From assembly GCA_964418605.1 (NCBI GenBank), contig CAYQLY010000005.1, positions 62,001 through 126,000 on the forward strand: DNA of 64,000 nt. The letters run 5' to 3'. Position numbers and translations under genes: made by a program. The stretch is from CAYQLY01 sp964418605 (lineage in GTDB: Bacteria > Bacteroidota > Bacteroidia > Cytophagales > Cyclobacteriaceae). The notes under the pieces are model-generated. The model saw only the letters and a list, made by a program, of their open reading frames with translations. It ran no database searches and had not been told where the DNA came from. Below are positions 25,393 through 33,907 of the stretch, in pieces (the first letter of the stretch is position 1; each line of letters starts with the position of its first letter).

Positions 25393-26550
25393 TTAAAAAA
25401 ACAGGCCTAACCTTACACTTATTAATAAAGGCACCCATTCTGTAATGCAAAGGTACGAAAATAAATAAAGATTTCTAATAGGCTGCCATCTATTCAGAAA
25501 AAAAAGAATAATGAGGCTTCTAAAAATTAAAAATAAAACAATAAAAAAATGAATTACATGAGTTGAAAAATTAATATGCAAAAAATATACTGTCAATGAA
25601 AAGCATAAAAGAAGGATATAAAATGTAATGGATGCCTTTACAAGATAAAAATAATGTTGGTATGCCCAGGGTGTTATATTAAATAGTTTAGAAAAAAATT
25701 TTATAAAAATAAATCTAAAAAAATATAAAAAACTTATACCTAAACTCGAGATCAAAAAATAGGCCAGTTTTGGCCAACCCCAATGAGCTATTTTTTCAAT
25801 AGGATAAGGTATAAAAGACAAATTGCCACCAAGTAGGCTTAACGATAAAAAAGCCATCATAATCCCAATAAAAAATAAATAATACCCAGATATACTTAAT
25901 GGTTTTTTATAGAAAAAATCTACAGCCCCCGTTTTAAATAAATAAGAAAATGTATAAAACCCATTATATAAACTATGATTACGCTGCTTAAATATGGCTA
26001 AGCAAAAAAGAATAAATAGAAAAGATAGTCCAAGAAAATTTCTCTGAGCATAAAGAGAATTATTTTTTAAGGAGTCAAGAGGTTGGCTTTGGTTAAAATG
26101 AAGTCGATTTACAGAATATCTATATCCATAAAAAGAATATTTGACAGCATGGGCATCATGAGGAGAATATATACTAATAAAAGACAATCCCCCTTTCTGA
26201 CTATTTTTTAAGTAGGTATAGGTTAACTCAAGCCATCCTTCTGTTATTTTTTTATAAACTACCTTGCCATTTACAAATAGATATGTATTGCCTGTCAAAT
26301 ACAGATAAAGATTGTTTTCTCTTAATAGGTCAGAAGAAATAAATAATATTTTAGGCGAATGATCTCGATGCAAGAACGGATTATATAACATATATGCATC
26401 ATGTTTCCTATCAAATAGAATCCATTCTGTCTGAACATCCTTAGAAATACGAAATTGCCTAGAAATTTCTACATCATAAGAATAAGCTATAGTCGAAGCT
26501 ATAAATAAAAAAAGAAGAATTAATAAACTACATCCTAATTTTTTTGTCAT
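25393..26550 (-). CDS. DUF4271 family multi-pass membrane protein
   Basis: 385 residues with a signal-like start and an N-terminal soluble part (about 25-165), then about six to seven membrane helices separated by short loops. This architecture and its position next to hemD and porP match DUF4271, found only in Bacteroidota. Function is unknown; the consistent linkage to gld/por genes suggests a role in the envelope. Its start overlaps the end of the WecA-like gene by 23 bases, indicating coupled translation. Confidence 0.82.
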   Translation of the reverse strand: MTKKLGCSLLILLFLFIASTIAYSYDVEISRQFRISKDVQTEWILFDRKHDAYMLYNPFLHRDHSPKILFISSDLLRENNLYLYLTGNTYLFVNGKVVYKKITEGWLELTYTYLKNSQKGGLSFISIYSPHDAHAVKYSFYGYRYSVNRLHFNQSQPLDSLKNNSLYAQRNFLGLSFLFILFCLAIFKQRNHSLYNGFYTFSYLFKTGAVDFFYKKPLSISGYYLFFIGIMMAFLSLSLLGGNLSFIPYPIEKIAHWGWPKLAYFLISSLGISFLYFFRFIFIKFFSKLFNITPWAYQHYFYLVKASITFYILLLCFSLTVYFLHINFSTHVIHFFIVLFLIFRSLIILFFLNRWQPIRNLYLFSYLCITEWVPLLISVRLGLFF

Positions 26551-27580
26551 CTGGCTTTTTTTCGATGATGAAGCGATCGATTTCCAAAGCTAAGGAAAAA
26601 ATAACCGCAAAAGAAGCTAACAAGATGAGATTAATAAAACTACCTAAATAAGACAAGTTGCTAATAATGGCCACACAAAACACGTTAATACTGATTAACA
26701 TAATTACAGCCTGCAAAGGTGAAAAACCTAATGCTATAAATTTATGATGTAAATGGTTTTTATCAGCTATAAAGGGTGATCTACCATGTATAACTCGAAT
26801 AGTAAACACTCTTAATGTATCCATGATAGGTATAATCAAAATAGCTACAGCCAATGCAGGAGAAGATGCAACTGGTTTAAGCTCAATAAACTTAATAGCT
26901 AAAACAGATATAATCAATCCACTAACTAAAGCCCCTGTATCTCCCATAAAAATGATGGCTTTATTGAGATTATATCTTAAAAAACCAATCATTCCGCCTG
27001 CTAAAGAAAATGCCACAGAGGCATAAGGGGAACCTGATTGATAAAAATAAAATCCAAAAAAACAGGTGATGATCAGAACAATACTTCCAGCCAACCCATC
27101 TAATCCATCTATTAAATTAATAGCATTTGTAATTCCAATGATGACTAAAAATGTAAACATATAGCTGGAGCCGTGAGAAAGCTCATTAATACCCATAATG
27201 CCTTGAAAACTTGTAATACGGATGTCTCCCACAAACATGATGATGCCCGCTGCTACAATTTGAACAAAGAACTTCTTGAAAGGAGAAACAGGCCTAACGT
27301 CATCACGTAGCCCAATTAGAAATACAAGTATACAACCTGCTAAAACATATTGAATGCCTTCATTTGTTTCCAGATTACCAAAAATAGTAATGGCAGACAT
27401 AAAACCTGCAAAAATAGCAACACCACCTAAACGAGGTATCAACGAATGATGCATTTTACGATCGTTAGGCTGATCAAATAATTGCTGCTCTCTTGCTACG
27501 TGAATAACTGCAGGTATGGCGAGAATGGTTATAAGAAATGACCATGCAAAAGAAAAAAGATGATTAAACTGACTCCACAT
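26528..27580 (-). CDS. MraY/WecA family undecaprenyl-phosphate glycosyl-1-phosphate transferase
   Basis: 350 residues with about ten membrane helices. Catalytic motifs: NLIDGLDGLAGS (about 157-168), FMGDTGALVSG (about 210) and the substrate-binding HLHHKF after RSPFIADKN. It transfers a sugar-1-phosphate, commonly GlcNAc-1-P, to undecaprenyl phosphate to begin O-antigen or other surface polysaccharide. The HLHH motif places it in the WecA/TagO rather than MraY branch. No other glycan genes sit nearby except the family 9 transferase 10 kb away. Confidence 0.9.
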   Translation of the reverse strand: MWSQFNHLFSFAWSFLITILAIPAVIHVAREQQLFDQPNDRKMHHSLIPRLGGVAIFAGFMSAITIFGNLETNEGIQYVLAGCILVFLIGLRDDVRPVSPFKKFFVQIVAAGIIMFVGDIRITSFQGIMGINELSHGSSYMFTFLVIIGITNAINLIDGLDGLAGSIVLIITCFFGFYFYQSGSPYASVAFSLAGGMIGFLRYNLNKAIIFMGDTGALVSGLIISVLAIKFIELKPVASSPALAVAILIIPIMDTLRVFTIRVIHGRSPFIADKNHLHHKFIALGFSPLQAVIMLISINVFCVAIISNLSYLGSFINLILLASFAVIFSLALEIDRFIIEKKPDDKKIRM

Positions 27581-27585
27581 ATATC

Positions 27586-29316
27586 TTAAAATCTACTTAC
27601 AAAACCAACATGTATTTTAGATGTATTAAACCCAACAGGTTGATTCTTACTATTTCCTAAAGAATAAACAACATTGACAATACCAGCACTCGTTGAAAAA
27701 CTTATTCCTACACCTCCACCAGCTGGAAAATCGCTATAAAAATCAGTAGATCTATTTTGAATATATCCCTGATCATAAAATCCCATAAAGTAGGTATCAT
27801 TCGTCATATGGTATCTGTATTCAAGTGTATGAATGACATACGAGGATACATAAAAAAAGTTCTCATTAAAACCTCTCAAAGTCATCAATCCCCCTACTTG
27901 AAAAAGATCGTTAAGGAATATTTTGTCATTTATAATCCCACCTGCTTTTATTTTATGTAATAATATATTTTTTTCTGATAAACTAATAAAATTTTCTAAT
28001 AACACACTCCATTGAGACTGGATTGTATTTTTAGGAATAGTTTGATAGAGCGAATCGGTAAATCCTGAATTCTTTCTTATTAATTTATTTCCCACCTGAA
28101 GCTCTATTTTTAGATTAATACCCTTTCGTGGATAAAGGTAATCATCTAAGTTATTCCATTCATAGCCTATACCATAAGATAAAAGGTCAAAATCAGCCAA
28201 GCGAAGCTTCTGAAAATCAGCAATTAGCTTATCTGTAGTCGTTCGAGAAGTCTTATAATCTACGAAAATAGACCCACTGCCTTGCAATCTATTTAAAAAA
28301 CGAGAAAAAGCTATTCCAGTATTAACATTCAAAAAAGTTGTATCTTCTTTGAGAAGATAAAATTTAGATTTAATGTCAATACCGGTATTTAAAAAATGTG
28401 GATGTATATAATACAAAGAAGCCTGTTGAGACAGCGGTCTTTGTCTCATCCATTCAAACTCGAGTCCTTTGCCTGTAGAAAACAGATTTAGCAAGCGTAG
28501 TGAAATTTGCCCCGTTATTAAAATTCTAGAAGTGGCTTGTTGAGAATTTGGCAATAAGCCCAAAAAACCATCGAGGCGATTAGACGATCGGCGATCAAGA
28601 AAAAAAACAGGATACGCTCTAAAATTCTTAAAAAAGAGTTGTGAAGAGCTCACTATTTTAATGTAAGGCAATTGTGCCAAAATACGATTAGCGCGCTCTA
28701 TTTTATACGTAGCAAATGATTCATTAGAAAAAATACCCAAATACGAACTCAAGAAAGAAGTTTTTATAATAGATGTTCCATAGATAGCTATAGAATCAAA
28801 AACAATAGCAGGCCCAGGGTCTATTCTCAAAACAGCCTGAATAGATTGATTATTAATTTGAAGTGAGTCAAGCTGAGTAGAGGCAAAAGGGTATCCATGA
28901 TCATCCATCATACGAATAAGTCGATTTTGAAGATTAGCAACTTGACTATATGTAAATGGACGCATTCTGTAATATTTTTCTTTTATAGACCTATAAGGTA
29001 AGATAGATTTAACATGTTCAAGAGAAAGTTTTACCCACTGGTACGATTTACCGACATATATAAAAGCTGTCGTAGTATCTTGATGATAAACCACTTGTTG
29101 AATAGAGGCCTCTATAAATGATTTCTCATGAAGGTGATGAAGCAATTGGTTGAGTCCTTGAACAAAGCCTAATGAGTCTCTTGGTTCTTTTTTTAGACGA
29201 AGCGTGCATAATTCATCATCTCTACACAGTGCTCGAAACACGTGTTTATTCTGAGCAGCTACAGAAAGTACTGCTACTAAAATTAAAAAAAATGTAGAAA
29301 AAACTTTCTTAATCAA
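27586..29316 (-). CDS. BamA/TamA family outer membrane protein (POTRA plus barrel)
   Basis: 576 residues from a TTG start that leads directly into a signal peptide (KKVFSTFFLILVAVLSVAAQ). POTRA-like segments follow (about 45-240), then a C-terminal 16-strand barrel with GGLMTLRGFNENFFYVSS, the conserved RGF loop motif, and a final strand KIHVGFVSRF ending in Phe. Members insert barrel proteins or secrete partners. It lacks the five POTRA domains of a true BamA, so a TamA-like or lineage-specific role is more likely. It starts the block that ends with gldN. Confidence 0.85.
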   Translation of the reverse strand: MIKKVFSTFFLILVAVLSVAAQNKHVFRALCRDDELCTLRLKKEPRDSLGFVQGLNQLLHHLHEKSFIEASIQQVVYHQDTTTAFIYVGKSYQWVKLSLEHVKSILPYRSIKEKYYRMRPFTYSQVANLQNRLIRMMDDHGYPFASTQLDSLQINNQSIQAVLRIDPGPAIVFDSIAIYGTSIIKTSFLSSYLGIFSNESFATYKIERANRILAQLPYIKIVSSSQLFFKNFRAYPVFFLDRRSSNRLDGFLGLLPNSQQATSRILITGQISLRLLNLFSTGKGLEFEWMRQRPLSQQASLYYIHPHFLNTGIDIKSKFYLLKEDTTFLNVNTGIAFSRFLNRLQGSGSIFVDYKTSRTTTDKLIADFQKLRLADFDLLSYGIGYEWNNLDDYLYPRKGINLKIELQVGNKLIRKNSGFTDSLYQTIPKNTIQSQWSVLLENFISLSEKNILLHKIKAGGIINDKIFLNDLFQVGGLMTLRGFNENFFYVSSYVIHTLEYRYHMTNDTYFMGFYDQGYIQNRSTDFYSDFPAGGGVGISFSTSAGIVNVVYSLGNSKNQPVGFNTSKIHVGFVSRF

Positions 29317-29362
29317 ATTAAAATCGATAAAATTAAATCACCTCAATCAAAAAAAACGAAAA

Positions 29363-30490
29363 TTGGCTGGTTTATATATACATATTCCTTTTTGCAAACA
29401 AGCTTGTTACTACTGTGATTTTCATTTCAGCACAAATTTAAGCGGGAAAGAAGAATTGGTAAAATATATTTGTAAAGAGTTGATTTTGCAAAAAGATTAT
29501 ATAGGAAAAGAGACGATTGAAACAATTTATTTAGGTGGAGGCACTCCCAGTATATTATCTCAAAAAGAGCTAGAAAATATATTTCAAGCTATTAATGATA
29601 CTTTCATTATAGATCCATCAGCCGAAATCACTCTAGAAGCCAATCCTGATGATCTTACCGATGACAAACTAGATATCTTCCAAACTTGCGGTATTAATCG
29701 ATTAAGTGTAGGCGTTCAGTCATTTCACGAACCTCATTTACACTACCTTAACCGATCACACACGAAACAACAAGCTAAAGACAGTATCATCCGTGCCCAA
29801 AAAAGAGGATTTCAAAATATAAGCGTAGATCTTATTTATGGCATTCCACATAACACCCATTCTATTTTAAAACAAGATCTAAGTCAACTAATAGAGTTAG
29901 AACCTACACACATTTCTGCTTATTGCCTAACCATTGAATCTAAAACTGTTTTTGGAAATTGGCTAAAAAAAGGAAAGATTTTTCCAATTGAAGACCTTTT
30001 TGCAGCAGAGCAGTTTGATATCACAATGGAAAAATTAGAAGAGAATAGATATGAACACTATGAAATATCAAACTTTTCACAACCTGGTTATATTTCTATA
30101 CACAACAGCAATTATTGGAAGCAAAAAAAATATCTTGGAGTTGGACCAAGTGCACATTCTTATAATGGAAATACACGGCAACACAATATATCAAATAATA
30201 CCTCTTATATTCATTCTATCAAAAAAGGAATTATTCCGGCCTCTATTGAAAATCTAACTATTGAGGAAAAAATAAATGAATATATACTAACTGGACTTCG
30301 AACAAAATGGGGGTGCGATCTTAGATTTATTAAAAAAACATATCACATCAACTTACAGAGCATCTACTCATCTTATATTCAACAACTTCTAGATGATAAA
30401 TTTTGTATCCTGGAAAAAGAAACTATTATACTCACTAAAAAAGGCAAATATGTGGCTGATGAGATTGCCTCTCGCTTATTTATAGTATAA
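29363..30490 (+). CDS. hemW: HemW, radical SAM heme chaperone (coproporphyrinogen-III-oxidase-like)
   Basis: 375 residues beginning at TTG 29363, which gives the family start AGLYIHIPFCKQACYYCDF with the CxxxCxxC cluster motif. The GGGTPS motif follows at about residue 54. HemN-specific extra N-terminal residues are absent, so it is HemW rather than the true oxidase. HemW carries heme to respiratory enzymes. It is divergent from the BamA/TamA-like gene, 46 bases apart, and both use TTG starts. It ends next to the convergent permease gene with no gap. Confidence 0.93.
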   Translation: MAGLYIHIPFCKQACYYCDFHFSTNLSGKEELVKYICKELILQKDYIGKETIETIYLGGGTPSILSQKELENIFQAINDTFIIDPSAEITLEANPDDLTDDKLDIFQTCGINRLSVGVQSFHEPHLHYLNRSHTKQQAKDSIIRAQKRGFQNISVDLIYGIPHNTHSILKQDLSQLIELEPTHISAYCLTIESKTVFGNWLKKGKIFPIEDLFAAEQFDITMEKLEENRYEHYEISNFSQPGYISIHNSNYWKQKKYLGVGPSAHSYNGNTRQHNISNNTSYIHSIKKGIIPASIENLTIEEKINEYILTGLRTKWGCDLRFIKKTYHINLQSIYSSYIQQLLDDKFCILEKETIILTKKGKYVADEIASRLFIV

Positions 30491-31741
30491 TTATTTCGCC
30501 CGAATAGCTTCCACAGGATCAAGGTTAGAAGCTATAGAAGCTGGAATAATACCAGAAAGTATACCTATGATAATAGAAACACCAAGGCCAAGTGCTATAT
30601 TTTTTAATGATAAAATAATAGTCAGTCCACCCATTGGTATAAGCGTGACAAGAAAAACTAGAAACAAACCTACTAAACCGCCAATGGCGCTTAAAAAAAT
30701 AGATTCAAATAGGAATTGAAAAAGAATAAAATAATTTTTAGCACCGAGTGATTTCTGAATACCGATAGCAGATGTACGTTCCTTCACGGACACAAACATA
30801 ATATTAGCTATACCAAATCCACCTACTAGCATAGAAAAACCTCCAATAACCCATCCTGCCAAGCCCATGATTTGAAAGACACTTGCAATATTATTAGATA
30901 ACATTTCAGGTCTGTTTATTGCAAAGTCATCCTCATCTCTTGGCCTTAACCCTCTTTTAGAACGCATATATCCACGTATTTCACCCTCCAACTCTAACAA
31001 ACCAATGTCAGATGATCTCCCTTTGATAGCTACTGTAGCACTCGCCCCTCCATCACTCCCAACATAATATAATTTTAAAAAAGCTCCATAAGGTATAATA
31101 CAAGTTTGATCATTACTCGGAATACCTTCTATAAAATTGGCGCCTTGTTTTTTCATCACACCAATAACAAAAAAATTTAATCCTTTTATTTTCACCATCT
31201 TACCAATAGGGTTTTGATATGAAAATAATTGAACAGCTACATCATATCCAATAATAATTCTATTGCGCGACGCTTCTACTTCTTGACCAGTAAAATACCT
31301 ACCTATTTCAACAGGAACATCTGCTACTTTGTTATACGCATATGTAACCCCCATGAGGTATACATTATCCATTGAGTTATTGCTTTGTTTAATAGAAATA
31401 TCTTTTCGAACAAATAAAGCAACACCCTCACTTTGAGTTATTTCTTTTTCTAAATATCGAAAATCATTAATGCTGACCTCGGGACGATTAACGTATTTCC
31501 ACCATGGATAATTAGATGAAAAACCCCATGGCCATTTTTGAACATAAACTATATTTTCTCCAATAAAAGAAAAACTATCACGAATACCTCGCTCAAGTGA
31601 ATCTACAATAGTAAAAACAGTAATAATTGAAAAAATACCAATCGTAACCCCTAATAGGGAAAGTATGGTTCGAAGGATATTCCCTTTTAAAGCACCTAAC
31701 GCAAATCGAAAACTTTCTAAAACCAATCGAAGCTGCAACAT
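30491..31741 (-). CDS. ABC transporter permease, MacB/FtsX type
   Basis: 416 residues. It has one N-terminal helix (ILRTILSLLGVTIGIFSIITVF), a MacB_PCD periplasmic domain (about 45-260) and three C-terminal helices with the FtsX signature (KERTSAIGIQKSLGAKNYFI). The ending is ASNLDPVEAIRAK. The permease at 9382-10623 has the same domain order, but the two are far apart in sequence. No ATPase gene is adjacent. Substrate unknown. It is divergent from the MsbA-like gene. Confidence 0.88.
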   Translation of the reverse strand: MLQLRLVLESFRFALGALKGNILRTILSLLGVTIGIFSIITVFTIVDSLERGIRDSFSFIGENIVYVQKWPWGFSSNYPWWKYVNRPEVSINDFRYLEKEITQSEGVALFVRKDISIKQSNNSMDNVYLMGVTYAYNKVADVPVEIGRYFTGQEVEASRNRIIIGYDVAVQLFSYQNPIGKMVKIKGLNFFVIGVMKKQGANFIEGIPSNDQTCIIPYGAFLKLYYVGSDGGASATVAIKGRSSDIGLLELEGEIRGYMRSKRGLRPRDEDDFAINRPEMLSNNIASVFQIMGLAGWVIGGFSMLVGGFGIANIMFVSVKERTSAIGIQKSLGAKNYFILFQFLFESIFLSAIGGLVGLFLVFLVTLIPMGGLTIILSLKNIALGLGVSIIIGILSGIIPASIASNLDPVEAIRAK

Positions 31742-31787
31742 CGTTGGTAAAGTTAGTAAAAAGAACCTAACAACGAGATCGTTTTTG

Positions 31788-31795
31788 TAATTTTG
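31788..31795 (+). promoter_or_regulatory. Candidate -7 box for the MsbA-like exporter; argues for a later start
   Basis: TAATTTTG matches TAnnTTTG. The longest frame would start with TTG at 31793, inside this box. Transcription from here would begin near 31801, leaving the in-frame TTG at 31817 as the first suitable start. Confidence 0.35.
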
Positions 31796-31816
31796 ATCAA
31801 CAACCTCTTTTGTGTA

Positions 31817-33577
31817 TTGGAAAAAGAAAAAAAAAGTGGAAAACTAGTTGATAAAATTATCCTCGCCAAACTATTTTCCTATATCAAACCCTATAAGCAC
31901 CTATTCATCACTGTTGTTTCGCTCACTATTTTATTAGGAGTCGTTGCACCATTACGGCCTTATCTTATTCAGCAAACAGTAGACACTCAAATCTCAGAAC
32001 ATAATTATAAAGGACTTCTATTCATGATTATACTGATGGTGGGTATTTTAGTTTCACAATCCTATGTACAATACCTCCATTCCTACTTATCAGGATTATT
32101 AGGGCAACGTGTTATTCGCGACATTCGCACCAAATTATTCAAACACATCACCAAACTCCCTTTACAATTTTTTGATACAAATCCTATTGGACGATTAGTT
32201 GCACGAACCATATCCGATGTGGAAAATCTGGCAGATATATTCAGTGAAGGGTTTGCTGCTATTATTGCCGATCTTCTTCAAATTATTATCATTTTAGGAG
32301 TCATGTTTTATACCAACTGGAAACTAACATTGATAAGTCTATCCACATTTCCAATTTTACTTTTAGGAACATATATTTTTAAAGAAAAAATTAAAAAAAC
32401 ATTTAATGAAGTTCGCATAGCAGTCGCTAATCTTAATGCCTTTGTTCAAGAACATATAAGTGGTATGAGCATCATCCAGATCTTTAATAGTGAAAAACAA
32501 GAAATGGAAAAATTCAAAAAAATAAATCACGAACATCGACAGGCAAATATTAAATCTGTATTTTATTACTCTATTTATTTTCCTGTCGCTGAAGTCATTG
32601 GAGCAGCGGGAATCGGTTTTTTAGTATGGTATGGATGTAAAGGTGTATTGAATCAAGAAGTTACCCTTGGCATGCTGATTGCATTCATTATGTATTTACA
32701 ATTATTTTTTCGCCCCATACGAATGATCGCTGACCGATTCAATACATTGCAAATGGGTGTGGTATGCTGCGATCGTATATTCAAACTACTCGATTATAAA
32801 CCAACTCATCCTGGTACAGGGTCGCACTCTACTGAATATATCAAAGGAGATATTGCATTTAAACATGTTTGGTTTGCTTATGAAAAAGAAAATTACATTC
32901 TCAAAAACATATCATTTAATATAAAAGCTGGAGAGAAAGTAGCTTTAGTCGGGGCAACCGGATCCGGTAAGTCATCCATTATTAGTTTATTATCTCGATT
33001 CTATGAGATCAACAAAGGATCTATTGAAATAGATGGCATTGATATTCAATCTTATCATTTAGCGAATCTTCGTAAAAGTATAGGCGTAGTCCTACAGGAT
33101 GTCTTTTTATTTTATGGAAGTATCCGAGAAAATATTACACTAAACAATCCATCGATCTCTGATGAAACCATATACCATGCTGCTCAACTTATAGGCGCTC
33201 TTCCTTTTATTGAAAAATTACCTGGTGGATTAGATTATCAGGTTATGGAACGTGGAGCAACACTCTCTGTAGGACAACGCCAACTTATATCATTTATACG
33301 AACCTTAGTTTATAATCCTAAGATTATTGTTTTAGATGAGGCCACTTCTTCAGTAGATTCAGAAACAGAAAAACTAATTGAAAGTGCTTTAGAGGAATTA
33401 ATGAAAGGTAGAACATCTCTCATTATAGCCCATCGGTTATCCACCATTCGCCGGGCTGATCAGATTTTAGTCATTGATAAGGGAGAGATAAAAGAAAAAG
33501 GAACCCACGAAGAGCTCCTTTCTTTACAAGGACACTATACGCATCTTCATCAGATGCAATATAGAGAATTAATTTAA
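31817..33577 (+). CDS. MsbA-like ABC exporter (fused membrane and ATPase domains)
   Basis: About 586 residues if started at TTG 31817 (EKEKKSGKLVDKI...), eight fewer than the longest frame. It has six membrane helices (about 25-320), then one ATPase domain: Walker A GATGSGKSS, Q-loop VLQDVF, signature LSVGQRQLISF, Walker B IIVLDEATSS and H-loop IIAHRLS. Half-size ABC exporters of this kind work as homodimers and commonly move lipid A precursors or drugs. There is no C39 peptidase domain, so it is not a candidate for the GG-leader peptides in this window. Confidence 0.9.
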   Translation: MEKEKKSGKLVDKIILAKLFSYIKPYKHLFITVVSLTILLGVVAPLRPYLIQQTVDTQISEHNYKGLLFMIILMVGILVSQSYVQYLHSYLSGLLGQRVIRDIRTKLFKHITKLPLQFFDTNPIGRLVARTISDVENLADIFSEGFAAIIADLLQIIIILGVMFYTNWKLTLISLSTFPILLLGTYIFKEKIKKTFNEVRIAVANLNAFVQEHISGMSIIQIFNSEKQEMEKFKKINHEHRQANIKSVFYYSIYFPVAEVIGAAGIGFLVWYGCKGVLNQEVTLGMLIAFIMYLQLFFRPIRMIADRFNTLQMGVVCCDRIFKLLDYKPTHPGTGSHSTEYIKGDIAFKHVWFAYEKENYILKNISFNIKAGEKVALVGATGSGKSSIISLLSRFYEINKGSIEIDGIDIQSYHLANLRKSIGVVLQDVFLFYGSIRENITLNNPSISDETIYHAAQLIGALPFIEKLPGGLDYQVMERGATLSVGQRQLISFIRTLVYNPKIIVLDEATSSVDSETEKLIESALEELMKGRTSLIIAHRLSTIRRADQILVIDKGEIKEKGTHEELLSLQGHYTHLHQMQYRELI

Positions 33578-33701
33578 ATAATTACTTTTAATCTTATAAA
33601 TAATATATAAATTTATTAAAATAATTATTATAATCAATTTTTTATATTTTAAACATAAAAAAATAAGCTATTTCCATAGCTCATTTTTCATTTAACATTT
33701 A

Positions 33702-33734
33702 AGAAATCAAAATACGATTTCTACTTATTTTTTT
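33702..33734 (+). terminator. Probable terminator after the MsbA-like exporter
   Basis: AGAAATC (33702-33708) pairs with GATTTCT (33716-33722), followed by ACTTATTTTTTT. A weaker hairpin with arms AGCTAT/ATAGCT and a T-rich tail lies just upstream at 33666-33690. Both follow the exporter stop. Confidence 0.5.
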
Positions 33735-33834
33735 CGTAGTATATTTTATGGGATCGCGGTCCCTGTAGCATAGACCCTCTAAAATCCAGAATGGTTGCAT
33801 GAGAAAAAAAATTATTACTAGACGCATGAAACAT
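33721..33834 (-). CDS. Small ORF of 37 codons, uncertain
   Basis: ATG 33834 to TAG 33721 encodes a short protein (MFHASSNNFFSHATILDFRG at the start, KIYYEKNK at the end). It is not AT-biased like surrounding noise and has a slightly higher GC core containing the imperfect palindrome GGGATCGCGGTCCC. No ribosome site or promoter is clear, and the terminator on the other strand overlaps its end. It may be a small protein, the translated part of an RNA gene, or chance. Confidence 0.25.
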   Translation of the reverse strand: MFHASSNNFFSHATILDFRGSMLQGPRSHKIYYEKNK

Positions 33835-33907
33835 AACTGGTAGTCAGTTTAAAACTTTCAACTCCTGTATTCAAAAAAAATGATTTTATTTACACTAAGT
33901 TTAAGAA

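Larger units (their letters stand above)
33578..33907. other. 330-base gap with hairpins and one small ORF
   Basis: Between the MsbA-like gene and recG lie two hairpins (33666-33681 and 33702-33734), then a 37-codon minus-strand ORF at 33721-33834, then AT-rich DNA up to recG. Nothing else is recognised. Confidence 0.6.

Noticed and set aside
31793..31816. Longest frame of the MsbA-like gene starting at TTG 31793
   Set aside because: A -7 promoter box overlaps this start and the added residues do not look like the family N-terminus.
31817..33577. MsbA-like exporter as the peptide exporter for the GG-leader peptides
   Set aside because: It lacks the N-terminal C39 peptidase domain that cuts double-glycine leaders.
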